DNA of 29,382 nt from assembly GCF_000186865.1 (NCBI RefSeq), contig NW_008705577.1, positions 848,363 through 877,744 of the forward strand, read 5' to 3'. Numbering within the stretch: position 1 is the first letter of the stretch; each line of letters starts with the position of its first letter. The position numbers and the translations under genes are program-made. The notes under the pieces were generated by a model, which saw only the letters and a list, made by a program, of their open reading frames with translations, was not told the DNA's origin and did not search any database. Shown here one piece after another: positions 8,355 to 18,123 of this stretch. This DNA is from Aureococcus anophagefferens (Eukaryota > Sar > Pelagophyceae > Pelagomonadales > Pelagomonadaceae).

Positions 8355-9050
8355 ATGGCTTTCCGCGCCGTCGCGCTCGCGCTGGCGCTCGGCGCCGCGT
8401 CCGCCGGTCCCGGCGGCGGCACCTACCCGCCCGGCGTGAGCTACAACAAGCTCACGGCGGAGACCTTCAACGACTTCGTCGAGGGCGCCATCGCCGACGG
8501 CAAGACGGCCATGGTGCGCTGGATCGCGTCGGAGGGCTGAGGCTGATGAGTCAAGCAGACGCCGGGGTGGGTCGCGGCCCTCGGCGCCTTCAAGGACAAC
8601 AAGGACGTCGTCTTCGGCGACGTCAACCTCTCCGAGGCGCCCGTCGCCGAGGCATCGGACGGCACGCCGTTCAACCCAGGCGCCGGCGGCTGGCCGACGA
8701 TCCGCTACTTCAACGCGGACACGGGCGTCGGCGGCGCGCCCTACGAGAAGAAGACGGAGAAGGCCATGTGCGAGGAGCTGAAGGACATCGACCACATGTT
8801 CGCCTACGTGGAAACGGCCGCGGGCACGTCCGCGTGCGACGTCGAGGACTTCGTGGGCTGCTCGGACAAGCAGAAGGACTACATCGGCAAGTGGAAGGAC
8901 GGCAAGTCGCTGGCCGACTACGAGGCGCAGAACGAGCGCCTCGCGAAGATGCTCAAGTCGAAGCTCACGCCCGAGGCCATGAACTGGATCAAGCTCCGGA
9001 TGAAGGTGCTCAAGGACCTCATCAAGCGCGTCCCCGCGGCGGAGCTCTAG
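8355..9050 (+). CDS. Putative thioredoxin-fold selenoprotein with U-G-U-U active centre
   Basis: One continuous frame from ATG 8355 to TAG 9048-9050, 231 residues, if three in-frame TGA codons (8538, 8544, 8547) are read as selenocysteine. Residues 1-17 are a signal peptide (MAFRAVALALALGAASA). Then TAETFNDFVEGAIADGKTAM leads to VRWIASEG-U-G-U-U-VKQTPGW. This aligns residue by residue with the PDI/thioredoxin centre AP-W-C-G-H-C-K-x-x-x-P-x-W: both cysteines and the middle His become Sec, and the downstream Pro and Trp stay. The Trx fold continues with FKDNKDVVFGDVNLSE and a cis-Pro-like GGWPTIRYF, then a helical C-terminal region with three Cys (MCEELKD, SACDVEDFVGC). A likely role is a secretory-pathway thiol/selenol oxidoreductase. 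An alternative is a 45-nt GT-AG intron (8514-8558), but it would remove the active-site segment. Confidence 0.75.
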
Positions 9051-12000
9051 GGAACGGCCGCGACGCCCCCCGGCCGGCCGCTCCCCCGTTCGCAGACCAC
9101 GCGGCGCCGGCGCGCGCGGCCGCCCCCGCGCGCTCCGCGTTTCCCGACAGGCGCCGCGCGTGGACGTCATGACGCGCCGCCCGCGTCCGCCGCTTCTTCG
9201 ACGAAGCGGACCGCGGCGGCGCCGACCCCGATCCACGGCGACGAAGAGAGCGACCACGACGGTAGGGAGCGACGTAACTCCGAAGACCAGAAAGGAGACA
9301 TAAAGAGCGGCGCACGACGCGCCGCGGGGAGATGGGGGAATGTGGGCTTTGTGCCTTGGGGGGTCGAGGCGAGCGAGGCGAGCGAGGGGCGGGCGGGGGG
9401 TCAGTGCGGCGCGTCGCCGTCCCTCCGCGAGTAGGACGCCTGCGAGTGGAAACGGACGTGTCCTGGATCGCGAGGTCGGAGACGTTGCGCGACAGCGCGC
9501 CCGCGGAGCTGACGCTGCCCATGTCCTCGATCTGCTCGATGGAGTCGGCGATGAGGTGCTTGAGCTCCTCGACGGACGTCGGCTTGTCGGGCGGCGCCTT
9601 CTCCTCCTCGGGCTCGGGCTTTTCGTGCCGCGGCGAGTCCTCCTCCTCGCCCTCGACGAGCGCCTCGCCGAGGAGCGACGACTGCGTGCTCCCCCGCTTG
9701 CACACGGTCTCGTGGAATTTGGTCTTCGTGCCCTCGACGGCCGACGCCATGGACCGCCCCCCCGCCTTGAGGCCGTGGTCCGCGGCCGTGAAGCCCGCGC
9801 GGCCGATGGACACGAAGCGCGCGCGGACGTTGCGCGCGGTCTTCTTCAGCAGCTCCTGGCGCAGCGAGAACTCGTGGTCCAGGCGCTCGATGTCGTGGTG
9901 CACGTCCTCCAGCAGCGCGTCGCGGCTCCCGGGCAGGATCATGCCCTCGGTCTGCATCGCGATGATCATCTTCTCCTGCTTGCGCAGGATCTGCGACGCC
10001 ACGAGGTAGGTGCGGATCGCGACCTCGAGGTTCGGGTCGATGAGCTTGAGGATCTCGTTGGCCTGGCGCACCTCGTGCTTCGACTCGCCCGCGATGATCT
10101 TGCGGTCGCCCTCCGTCGCGGCCTTGTCCTCCTCCGTGGAGCACCAGAAGCTGTCGACCTTGGTCAGCGCGCGCGCGTGGGCCTCGCGGAAGGAGATGAG
10201 CACGAGGAACGCCTGCTCCTTGGACCGCGTCGAGATGTTCGCGCGCTTGAGCTGGAGCCGCACCCTGTCGACGACGTCCACGAACCGGGCCTTGAGCGAC
10301 GGGTGCGTGACCTTGGCGACGTGCTCGAGCATGGTCGCCGAGAGGCGCCGGCCCCCCGACTTCTTCTGGGTTCCCCCCCGGTCCGCGTCGCGGATGAACA
10401 TGGACGCGGAGCACTTCGGGGCCAAATACTTGAAGTCCGACAGAGGCTCGGACACGTTGTCGAGCGCGAGCTCGCAGGAGTCGATGAGCCAGCGCGCCAC
10501 GGGGATGCCCTCGGGGATCTTGTTGGACGCGATCATGTTCCAGTACTCGGCCTGGAGCACCTGGAGGAAGATCGTCCGCATCTGCGCGAGCAGCACCGTC
10601 GACTCGTCGCCGACCTTCGTGAGCGACTTGCGCGCGGCGATGGACACGCGGTGCACGGTCATGAGCGTCAATCGCTGCTTCACGGGCTTGACGTGGGACC
10701 CGTCGCCGTCGTCGCCGCCGCCCTCGAGCGCGGACGCGAGCGACGCCGCGGACTTGCGGAGGCCCGCGACGACCGCGCCGCCCGCCTGCTCGACCATGGA
10801 CCGCCGGCGCCGCTGGCCCGTGAGCGAATCGGTCCTGAAGTGGGGGTCGGCCTTGCCGGGCATCGACTTGGACGCCTGGGCGAGCTGCGGGTTGTGCTGG
10901 TTCTGCACCGTCTCGCGCGCCATGAAGCCCTCGGGCGGCATGCCCGGCAGGTTCAGCACGGAGCAGTAGGGTAAGACCTCCTGGGGCAGGATCGCCCGCC
11001 AGTGCTCGCTGCCGCAGTTCTGCGTGATCTGGTCCATCTCCTCGACGAGGTGGTTCCGACACCGCGCGGCGACCGTGAATTTCACGTGGCGCCGGAGGAT
11101 GCTCTCCGTCGTGTTGATCGCCGTCAGGCCCAGGACCCGCAGTAAGGAGGCGCACGTCGACCCGTTGATGAGGAGCGTCAGGAACGCCACGGACCCGACG
11201 TGGAAGAGGATGAGCTTGCCCTCGTGCTCCGACATGCGGATGCCCGGCTTCTTCGCCTCGTCGTAGACGATGATCGCGAGCGCGAGGCCGACGACGCCCC
11301 GCAGCCCGCCCCAGGCCATGACGCAGCCCTCGCGCCAGCCCAGCTTCTTCCCCACGGGCTGGTCCTTCTCCAGCGCCGCGATCCACGGCCACAGGATCAA
11401 TAACATGACGCACCGCACGAACATGGCGACGACGTAGGACACGAAGCCCATGCACAACAAACCCAGGCCCACCTGCAGGTTGCAGTAGGCCTCGCCCGTC
11501 AGCAAGCCCGCGAGCATGAAGATGACCGTGTTGCCCACGTGCTCGAACATCTCCCAGATGTGGTGCATCGCGTGGCGGTTCGCGAGCAGCGGCGACGCGT
11601 ACTTGGCCAGCACGAGCCCCGCGCAGACGCAGGAGAGCACGCCCGAGGCCTTGGCGCACTGCTCCGCGACGAAGAAGGACAGGTACGCGCAGACGAGCGT
11701 GATCGTCGACTGCAGCGTCGCGTCGACGTGCTCGTGGCTCCGCGTGCACCGCATGAGCGCCCACAGCGCCATGAACCCAAAGGCGAAGCCGATGAGCGGC
11801 CCGCCGACGGCCATGCGGACGAAGAAGACGAGGATGGACCACCAGTCGCCGGGCGACGTCACGTCGTAGACCGCGCCGTCCTTGCGGTAGGCCGACATGA
11901 TCTCGAAGAAGAGGTGGAAGACGACCATGGCCGTGCCGTCGTTGAAGAGCGACTCGCCCGTGATCACGATGGTCATCGCCGGCGACGCGCCCAGGTCCTT

Positions 12001-12780
12001 GAGCAGCGCGACGACGGCCACCGGGTCCGTCGCGGACATGATCGCGCCGAACATCATGCAGAAGCAGAAGCTCCAGTCGTAGGGGTAGAGGAGCCAGACG
12101 ACCAACCCCGTGATCGTCGTGCCGAGCATGACGCCCGGCACGGCCAGCGTGATGCAGTGGATCAGCTTCTGCGCTAAAAGGTGCGTGTTGATCGACATGC
12201 TGTCGCCGAACAGCAAGATCGGCAGGAAGGAGTAGAGGAGCAGGTGGGGGCCGATGTGCTCCCACATGCGCACGGTCTGGTAGAAGAGGCTCGGCTCCAG
12301 GCTCGTCCGCGCGCGGTCGATGATGATCGCGAGGATCAGGCCCTCGATGTAGAGCGCGAGCGTGTAAGGGAGACTCGGCACGTAGTGGTTGATGAGGAAC
12401 AGGGTCAGCGCGCCCGCGGCCAGCGCCGTGAAGAGGAAAACCAACACCTTGTGCACGTGGGCGTGGTGCCCGCCGCCGTGGTGCTCGTCGTGGAAGCCCG
12501 TGCCGTTCCCGACGTGGACCGTCGCGTTGTGCTCCGCGAGCACCCGGTCGCGCAGGTCCGCCTCGAGGCGCTCGCGCGCCGCGCGCTCCCAGGCCGCGTC
12601 GCTCGCGCCGTCGACGTCGCTCTCGGCGACGTAGACCCAGCGCCCGCGGGCTGCCCGTTCCGGCGCCGGCGGGCCGCCGTACGGGTCGCCCGCCGGCGCC
12701 GCGCCGGCCGCCGCCGGCGCGTCGACGGAGCTCGCCGCGACGGCCGCCGCCGCGAGGGCCACCGCCACGGCGCGCCACAT
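9022..12780 (-). CDS. CPA1 Na+/H+ antiporter, NHE/SOS1-like, with long cytosolic tail
   Basis: About 1252 residues from the ATG at 12780, single exon. A signal peptide (MWRAVAVALAAAAVAASS) is followed by a lumenal/extracellular segment with a His cluster (HDEHHGGGHHAHVH). Some 12 membrane segments follow (about 12430-11080). Hallmarks are MFGAIMSATDPVAVVALLKD, TGESLFNDGTAMVVFHLFFE (the ND pair is the ion-binding site of electroneutral CPA1 exchangers) and AWGGLRGVVGLALAIIVYDE. The tail of about 600 residues is helical and basic/acidic mixed, without a cyclic-nucleotide domain that I can see, so it is closer to plant SOS1/NHX7-8 or animal NHE than to sperm NHE. It probably exports Na+ at the plasma membrane. 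The last ~130 residues (after about 9430) are Arg/Pro/Ser-rich, and the frame runs into the 3' end of the convergent gene. The true C-terminus is therefore uncertain; another frame ends at 9401. Confidence 0.92.
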   Translation of the reverse strand: MWRAVAVALAAAAVAASSVDAPAAAGAAPAGDPYGGPPAPERAARGRWVYVAESDVDGASDAAWERAARERLEADLRDRVLAEHNATVHVGNGTGFHDEHHGGGHHAHVHKVLVFLFTALAAGALTLFLINHYVPSLPYTLALYIEGLILAIIIDRARTSLEPSLFYQTVRMWEHIGPHLLLYSFLPILLFGDSMSINTHLLAQKLIHCITLAVPGVMLGTTITGLVVWLLYPYDWSFCFCMMFGAIMSATDPVAVVALLKDLGASPAMTIVITGESLFNDGTAMVVFHLFFEIMSAYRKDGAVYDVTSPGDWWSILVFFVRMAVGGPLIGFAFGFMALWALMRCTRSHEHVDATLQSTITLVCAYLSFFVAEQCAKASGVLSCVCAGLVLAKYASPLLANRHAMHHIWEMFEHVGNTVIFMLAGLLTGEAYCNLQVGLGLLCMGFVSYVVAMFVRCVMLLILWPWIAALEKDQPVGKKLGWREGCVMAWGGLRGVVGLALAIIVYDEAKKPGIRMSEHEGKLILFHVGSVAFLTLLINGSTCASLLRVLGLTAINTTESILRRHVKFTVAARCRNHLVEEMDQITQNCGSEHWRAILPQEVLPYCSVLNLPGMPPEGFMARETVQNQHNPQLAQASKSMPGKADPHFRTDSLTGQRRRRSMVEQAGGAVVAGLRKSAASLASALEGGGDDGDGSHVKPVKQRLTLMTVHRVSIAARKSLTKVGDESTVLLAQMRTIFLQVLQAEYWNMIASNKIPEGIPVARWLIDSCELALDNVSEPLSDFKYLAPKCSASMFIRDADRGGTQKKSGGRRLSATMLEHVAKVTHPSLKARFVDVVDRVRLQLKRANISTRSKEQAFLVLISFREAHARALTKVDSFWCSTEEDKAATEGDRKIIAGESKHEVRQANEILKLIDPNLEVAIRTYLVASQILRKQEKMIIAMQTEGMILPGSRDALLEDVHHDIERLDHEFSLRQELLKKTARNVRARFVSIGRAGFTAADHGLKAGGRSMASAVEGTKTKFHETVCKRGSTQSSLLGEALVEGEEEDSPRHEKPEPEEEKAPPDKPTSVEELKHLIADSIEQIEDMGSVSSAGALSRNVSDLAIQDTSVSTRRRPTRGGTATRRTDPPPAPRSPRSPRPPKAQSPHSPISPRRVVRRSLCLLSGLRSYVAPYRRGRSLRRRGSGSAPPRSASSKKRRTRAARHDVHARRLSGNAERAGAAARAGAAWSANGGAAGRGASRPFPRAPPRGRA
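9169..9226 (+). promoter_or_regulatory. Weak SECIS-like hairpin candidate in 3' UTR of the putative selenoprotein
   Basis: About 120 bases after the stop, ATGA (9169-9172) is followed by a GC-rich stem (GCGCCG with CGGCGC, then CCGC and GTCCGC with GCGGAC) and GA at 9224-9225, the rough layout of a SECIS quartet. The apical loop lacks the usual unpaired AA on its 5' side, and a C-C mismatch separates the quartet from the stem. The true SECIS may lie elsewhere downstream. Confidence 0.2.
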
Positions 12781-13198
12781 GGCCCCGGGCCGGCCCAGAG
12801 CCGCGGCACGGGCGCTCACACCAGACCAAAGCACGAAGGACTGGCGTTTTAGTTCGCAGATACGTGATGAACTTAACCGTGACGTTGAAGGGGGGAACTT
12901 GCACCACGGGCGAGCCTCACGTGCGAGCCGCGCGCGGCCGTACACGCAGGGACCGGGTCCCGCCGGCCGCGGCGCCTCGCAGCGCCGTCCGAGCCGACGC
13001 TCGCTGCCGAGCCGCCGAGCGCGTGGATCGCCCGTCGTGCGGCGCGGCGCCGGGAGCGCGTTTCGCCGCGGTTTCTGGCAATCACCCCGGGCGAGACAGG
13101 CCGCCTGGGCCGCGCAGATCCGCCGAGCCCGAGATTACAAAACTCGCCTTGCGCGTCGTCGAGTGGCCCAGCTGTGCGCGGGCCGACTCGCGCGCGCT
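12781..13198. promoter_or_regulatory. Divergent promoter region, antiporter (-) and SSRP1 (+)
   Basis: 418 bases between two divergent starts. The left half has less GC (around 12830-12900, with AACTTAACCGTGACGTTGAA). The right half is CG-rich with no recognisable coding. No TATA-like element is evident. I see no gene here. Confidence 0.4.
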
Positions 13199-14811
13199 AT
13201 GACGAGCGTCTTTAACAACCTGCGCCTGGCGGGTTATGGCGCGACGCGGCGCACCGCGACGCGCGCGCGCGCGCCCACACCTTGACGCGCGCGCTCCTGT
13301 CGTAGGCGGCGTCGGCTCGCTGAGCGTCGGCGAGGAGATCAAGTGGTTCAACAAGCAGGAGGGCAAGAGCAAGAAGGTCAAGGCGGCGGAGGTGTCGCGC
13401 GCGTCCTGGTCGACCTTCGGCAAGCACGGCTGCGCGACGCTCTTCGGCGCCGACGGGTCGGAGCTGCTCAAGCTCGACGGCTTCGCGCGGCGCGACCAGG
13501 AGACGCTCGGCGGCGCGCTCAAGGACCAGGGCGTCGCGCTGAGCGACGTCGAGTTCTGCTCGTCGGGCGTGAACCGGGGCAAGCACAGCTTCGAGGACGG
13601 CCAGCGTTTGGTAGTTCACCAGACGGCGCCCGGCGAGGGCAAGGAGCCGAAGCGCTTGTTCGACATCGACCTGTCCAAGGTGAGCCAGTGCGTGCTGCCC
13701 GCGGGCGTCGGCAAGCAGGCCGGCGAGCAGAAGGAGGTGACCATGCAGTTCGACGACAAGGCCGCGCCCGACGACCACCAGCTCGTCGAACTTCGCCTCT
13801 ACATCCCGCCGGGGTCGCGGTCCTACGCGGAGGACGAGGAGGAGGACGACGACGACGCGGGCGAGGCCGCGCGCGTCCACGCGAAGATCATGGAGTACTC
13901 GAAGCTCACGTCCGTGACGGGCACGCAGCTCGCGCAGTTCGGCGCCGAGGACGGCGCGTTCCTCCTCCCGCGCGGCCGCTACGCCGTCGAGATGTACGGC
14001 GACTTCTTCCGCATGCACGGCAACATGTACGACTACAAGATCAACTTCGCCGACGTCGAGCGCTTCATCCTGCTGCCGCGGACCGACGACGTGCACTACG
14101 CGTTCATCATCGCGCTCGACAAGCCCATCCGCCAGGGCCAGCAGCGCTACGGCCACCTCGTCTGGCAGCTCAAGAAGGGCGACAAGGCCATCACCGTGAA
14201 TTTGAGCGAGGCCGAGCTCTCCGAGCGCTACGGCGCGGGCTCGGGGCTCAAGCCCGAGCTCGCGGGACCGCTCTACCAGCTCGTCGCGCGCGTCTTCAAG
14301 GTCCTCAGCGGCAAGAAGGTCTTCACCACCGGCAAGTTCCGGTCCAACGACGACCGCCACGCCGTCAACTGCTCCGTCAAGGCGTCGACGGGCCAGCTCT
14401 ACCCGCTTGAGCGGTCCTTCGTCTTCGTCCACAAGCCCACGCTCGTGCTCCGCTTCGAGGACGTCGCCTCCGTCGAGTTCGAGCGCTTCTCGGGCTACGG
14501 CCAGGGCTCGGCGACGAAGAACTTCGACCTCAAGGTCTCCATGCGCTCCGTCGGCGGCGACCCGCCGAAGGACCACTCCTTCACGTCCATCGAGCGCGCC
14601 GAGTACAAGCCCCTCCTCGAGTTCCTCACGTCCAAGGGCCTCAAGATCCGCAACCTCCAGGAGACGGCCGCGCGCGCGACGAACGCCGCCAAGGAGGCGC
14701 TCGGCATCGGCTCCGACGACGACGACGACGACGACGCGGCCCCCGCGGCGCGCGGCGGCGACTCCAACGACGAGGACTCGCCCGACGAGGACTACGAGGA
14801 CGCCGGCGCGC

Positions 14812-14851
<40 letters not shown>

Positions 14852-15269
14852 CGACGGCGACGGCTCCGACGACGACGAGGCGCCCAAGATCGCGAAGAAG
14901 CCCAAGAAGGAGGCCGCCGCGGAGCCCAAGCCCAAGAAGCGCAAGGCCGAGCCCAAGAAGGAGAAGGCCGAGCCCAAGAAGAAGCGCAAGAAGAAGGACC
15001 CCAACGCGCCCAAGGGCAAGTCGTCGGCCTACATCATGTTCGGCAACGCGAAGCGCGCCGAGGTCAAGGAGCAGCACCCGGACTTCTCCCTCGGCGACAT
15101 CGGCCGCGAGCTCGGCAAGCGCTGGAAGGAGCTCACCGACGACGACAAGAAGCCCTACGTCGACCTCGCGACCGCGGACGCGGAGCGCTACGACCGCGAG
15201 ATGGCGGCCTACAAGGCCAAGCAGCAGGCCGAGGGCGCGGGCGGCGACGACGACAGCGACGACGAGTGA
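13199..15269 (+). CDS. SSRP1: FACT complex subunit SSRP1 (structure-specific recognition protein, HMG-box type)
   Basis: Histone chaperone that works with SPT16 in nucleosome reorganisation. Exon 1 is 13199-13232 (MTSVFNNLRLAG). A 73-nt GT-AG intron (13233-13305) ends CTGTCGTAG, and exon 2 is 13306-15269. The splice restores the family's N-terminus (…LAGGVGSLSVGEEIKWFNKQ) and gives 665 residues in frame. The N-terminal PH-like/SSRP1 domains span about 1-190, and the middle double-PH region about 195-450 (GRYAVEMYGDFFRMHGNMYD, HKPTLVLRFEDVASVEFERF). An Asp-run acidic region covers about 480-540, a Lys-rich NLS-like block (KKKRKKKDPNAPKGK) follows, and one HMG box lies at about 575-650 (SSAYIMF…ELGKRWKELTDDDKKPY). 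The HMG box makes it animal/plant-type rather than yeast Pob3-type. The family is certain; the start exon is well supported. Confidence 0.97.
14820..14850. repeat. GAC trinucleotide repeat in SSRP1 acidic region
   Basis: About ten GAC codons in a row encode Asp. A shorter run lies near 14717-14737. It is a coding microsatellite likely to be length-polymorphic. Confidence 0.75.
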
Positions 15270-15526
15270 GCGGCCGGGGAGACGCCGCGCGGCGCGGCGG
15301 CCTAAGATTCGCGCGCCGTCTCCGAGTTTGGTCGTCCGAGGGAGGCCTCGAGGGAGTCCTCGACTCTGAGCTCGAGGGGGAACAAGAGGCGTAACAAGGC
15401 CTCGAACTTTAGCGGAGAGAGGGACGAGCTCGTACATCCACAGATGAAAACTCGAAAGTGAGAATCGCGTCTCTTCGCCGAGTTTGAGCGCCAAAAGTCG
15501 TCTCCGATACCGCGTGACTTGCACCG
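15270..15526. other. Intergenic region, SSRP1 to Myb-like gene
   Basis: 257 bases between two same-strand genes, containing several purine-rich GAGGG/CTCGAG stretches. No coding or RNA gene is seen. Confidence 0.4.
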
Positions 15527-16654
15527 ATGGCCACCATGAAGGCCTCCCTGTCCTGCGACGACCTCTTTAACTTGCAGGACTTGCAAGAGTTCGAGCCCAA
15601 GTCGCCCTACGTGCCCGACCTCGCGCCCGACGACGGCCGGGTGTCCCTGCGCCAGGAGCTCATCATGCCGCAGATCCTCGCGGCGAGCCCGCCGAAGGCG
15701 CCGCCGCCGCCGGCGGCCAAGCCGGCGACCAACGCGGACTTCACGGCCTACCAGCTCTTCGTCCGCGACGTCCTCGTCCGCTACCCGTGCGGCTCCGCGG
15801 AGTTCGACGAGTTCCAGAAGATGTTCCGCGACTACCTCCGCAAGAAGTGCACGCGCTTCGTGGCGTTACGGCGTCATGATGCGCGCGCGCGCGCTTTCCG
15901 CTTTCCACTTTCCGTCGCGCGCGCGCGCGCCGACGCTCGCCCGTTCGAATTCGAACGCGTCCGCCCGCAGCTGCTCGAGTCGCGCGCGGCGAAGCTCTTC
16001 GGGAAGAAGGACAAGGACCTGCTGGCGACGTTCCACGGCTTCTTCGAGGCGAGCCTCCACGACTACGAGGCCAAGGGCGACGAGGCGCGGCCGCCCGGCG
16101 CCCGCGAGACCTTGCGTGCCTCCTCGACGCGTCGCCGCAGGTCGCGAGCCGGCACGCGATCACGCCCGCCAAGGTCGCGCCGGCGGTCGTCGAGCTCGAC
16201 CCGGGCATGAACCGGGGCATCTGGGCCGACGACGAGCACGACCGGCTCCTCGAAGGTTTCGCGCCGCGTCCGAACGGAGACCGCGACGGCGACGAGGACC
16301 GTTTCTCGCGTAGGCATCGCCAAGTACGGCCACTCCTGGGAGGCCGTCGCGCGCCACATCGGCACGCGGAGCCGGTCGCAGACGCGGTCGCACGCGGAGA
16401 AGTTCTTCAAGAAGCAGCGGCTGCGCGCCGCGGAGGTCGGCGCGACGTCGCCGGCGCCGGACGCGCCGGCCTACGCGCCCGTGTCGCCCGAGGAGGCGCC
16501 GGGGGGGGACTCGCCGCCGCCGGCGCCGTCGCTGCGCCGCGGCGGCAAGGTCGCGCCGCCGCGGTCCGCGCTGAAGCGGTCCGCGGCGGGCGACGACGAC
16601 GGCGCGCCCGTGAGCGCGGCCAAGCCCCGCAAGGTCGGCTTCGCCCTCGACTAG
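15527..16654 (+). CDS. Myb-like SHAQKYF-class DNA-binding protein (spliced, one frame discontinuity)
   Basis: The start MATMKASLSCDDLFNLQDLQ is followed by a helical region (TNADFTAYQLFVRDVLVRYP, FQKMFRDYLRKKC, KLFGKKDKDLLATFHGFFEA). The DNA-binding part is a single Myb/SANT repeat split by a 58-nt GT-AG intron (16256-16313). Joined, it reads GIWADDEHDRLLEG-IAKYGHSWEAVARHIG and on to TRSRSQTRSHAEKFFKK. SHAEKFF is the SHAQKYF signature of plant and algal MYB-related regulators. The tail is Pro/Ala/Ser-rich and ends KPRKVGFALD at the TAG 16652-16654. A second, in-frame intron at about 15860-15970 is likely (GTGGCG start, pyrimidine-rich, CCCGCAG end). Around 16085-16110 the protein-like frame moves by one, which I cannot explain by splicing; it may be a sequence indel. 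It is probably a nuclear transcription factor. Confidence 0.75.
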
Positions 16655-16679
16655 GTCGGGCGCTTACTAAAGTGACATC

Positions 16680-18123
16680 TCAGTCCCAGCGGCCCTCGAC
16701 GAGGCGCGCGGGCCCGTCGTCGTCGTACTCGCGCTTCGAGAGCCACATCTGCTGGAAGGAGCCGAGGGACGTGAGGATGGAGCCGCCGATCCAGACGCCG
16801 AACTTGCGCTCGAACTTGGACGGCGCGACGACCTTGACCTTGAAGGGCGACGACAGCGCGAGGCTCACGTCGCCGTGGAGCCGCTCCGGGAGGCCCGCGA
16901 AGCACGACCCGCCGCCGGTGAGGAGCAGGTTGAGGAGGAGGTCCTTGCGGACGTCGACGTCGACGCGCTCGAGGGCCGCGCGGATCATCTCCGGCAGCGC
17001 GGCGACCGCCGGCGGCTCCGCGGGCTTGGCGGCCGCGGCCGCGGCCGCGGGCGCGGGCGCCGCGGCGGGCGCGGGCGCGGGCGCCGCGGCCGCGTCCGCG
17101 GGCGCGGGCGCGGGCGCGCCGTCGGCGGGCGCGGGCGCGGGCGCGGCGTCGGCCATGGCCGCGTCGCCGTCGCCGTCGGCGGCGTCGGGCTCGGGCTCGG
17201 GCTCGAAGAGGCACTCGGGCGACCGCGCGAGTTCGGGGCTCACGTCGACGACGGTGCCGTCCGGGAGCTCGAAGGACTGCTTGTCGCGCGCGACCTGGAC
17301 GGCCAACCCGTAGCCCTTGGGCACGACGCAGTGGCTCTCCTTGAGGTCGCGCGCCGCGCCGCGGTCCACAAAGTCGCGGAAGCCTTCCGGCCACGCGGCG
17401 TACGCCGCGGCGGCCGACGCCGCGCCGCCAGAAACCCCGCGGAGCGCGGCGCGCGGCGCCCAGTGGGCGCACTGGGCCTTGGCCGCCGCCGCGACCCGGG
17501 CGTCGAGGTGGTCGCCGCCCCGGAGGCTCCGGCGCACGCCGCGGCCGAGCACGTAGCCGTCGACGACGGGCGCGACGGACGTGGACCCCGCGCCGCAGTC
17601 CACGACGAGCGCCGACGGCCGCCCGGCGGCGAAGGCCGCGAGCGTCGCCGCGCGGCTCAGGTAGGCCGCCTCGCACCCGAAGGTCTCGAAGAGCAGCTCG
17701 AGGTACCGCTCGCGCGCGACGGCGGTCGCGTCCGACGGGTACGCCGCGAGCACGGGGTGGCCCGGCCCGTCATCTCGCGGCGGGCCGGGCCGCCGCATCT
17801 GGGCGAAGGCCCGGGCCCAGAGCTCCTCGACGGCGTCCCAGTCCTCGAGCTTGCCGTCGCGCAGCGGCCGCCGCACGCGGACGGCCTCGCCCGCCGCTAA
17901 ACGCCGCGCGCCGTGGCAGGCGACGTCGCCGCCGAACCAGGTCGGCGGCCCGGCGGCCTCGCGGGCACCGCCGCCCGCCCAGGGCGCCGAGGAGTGGAGC
18001 GACGCGGGGTAGTCGTCGGGGACGCCGTACGTGGCCGCGTCGAGCGGCGGCGGGTCCGCGTCGACCTCGAGGCCGCGCGACTCGCCGCCGCCGACGCAGC
18101 CCAGGGCGCTGTCGAGGACGACT
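16680..18123 (-). CDS. ARP4: Actin-related protein 4 (BAF53/ACTL6-like), N-terminus lost in gap
   Basis: Subunit of SWI/SNF-, INO80/SWR1- and NuA4-type chromatin complexes. The readable part is about 480 residues, entering from the N gap near LDSALGCVGGGESRG. Matches to the ARP4 pattern are DGKLEDWDAVEELWARAF, HPVLAAYPS, ALVVDCGAGSTSVAPVVDGY, the block around DLLLNLLLTGGGSCFAGLPE and the near-invariant end FERKFGVWIGGSILTSLGSF-QQMWLSKREY. The final motif separates ARP4 from conventional actin (SGPSIVHRKCF end). An Ala/Pro/Glu/Asp-rich insertion of about 65 residues (17000-17215) follows ECLFEPEPEP, where ARP4s are variable. The start codon and first strand of the fold must lie in or beyond the N gap. 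The reading frame in the window is otherwise unbroken. Confidence 0.93.

Noticed and set aside
8514..8558. A 45-nt GT-AG intron removing the three TGA codons
   Set aside because: Kept only as an alternative. It would delete the strand and active-site turn, and the TGAs align with the thioredoxin Cys positions.
9340..10974. Plus-strand frames opposite the antiporter
   Set aside because: Composition typical of antisense frames in high-GC DNA (His/Arg/Leu/Val-rich), no domain, and a clear transporter on the other strand.
13212..15524. Minus-strand 770-residue frame opposite SSRP1
   Set aside because: Antisense of GAC/AAG-rich codons giving Val/Leu runs; SSRP1 is certain on plus.
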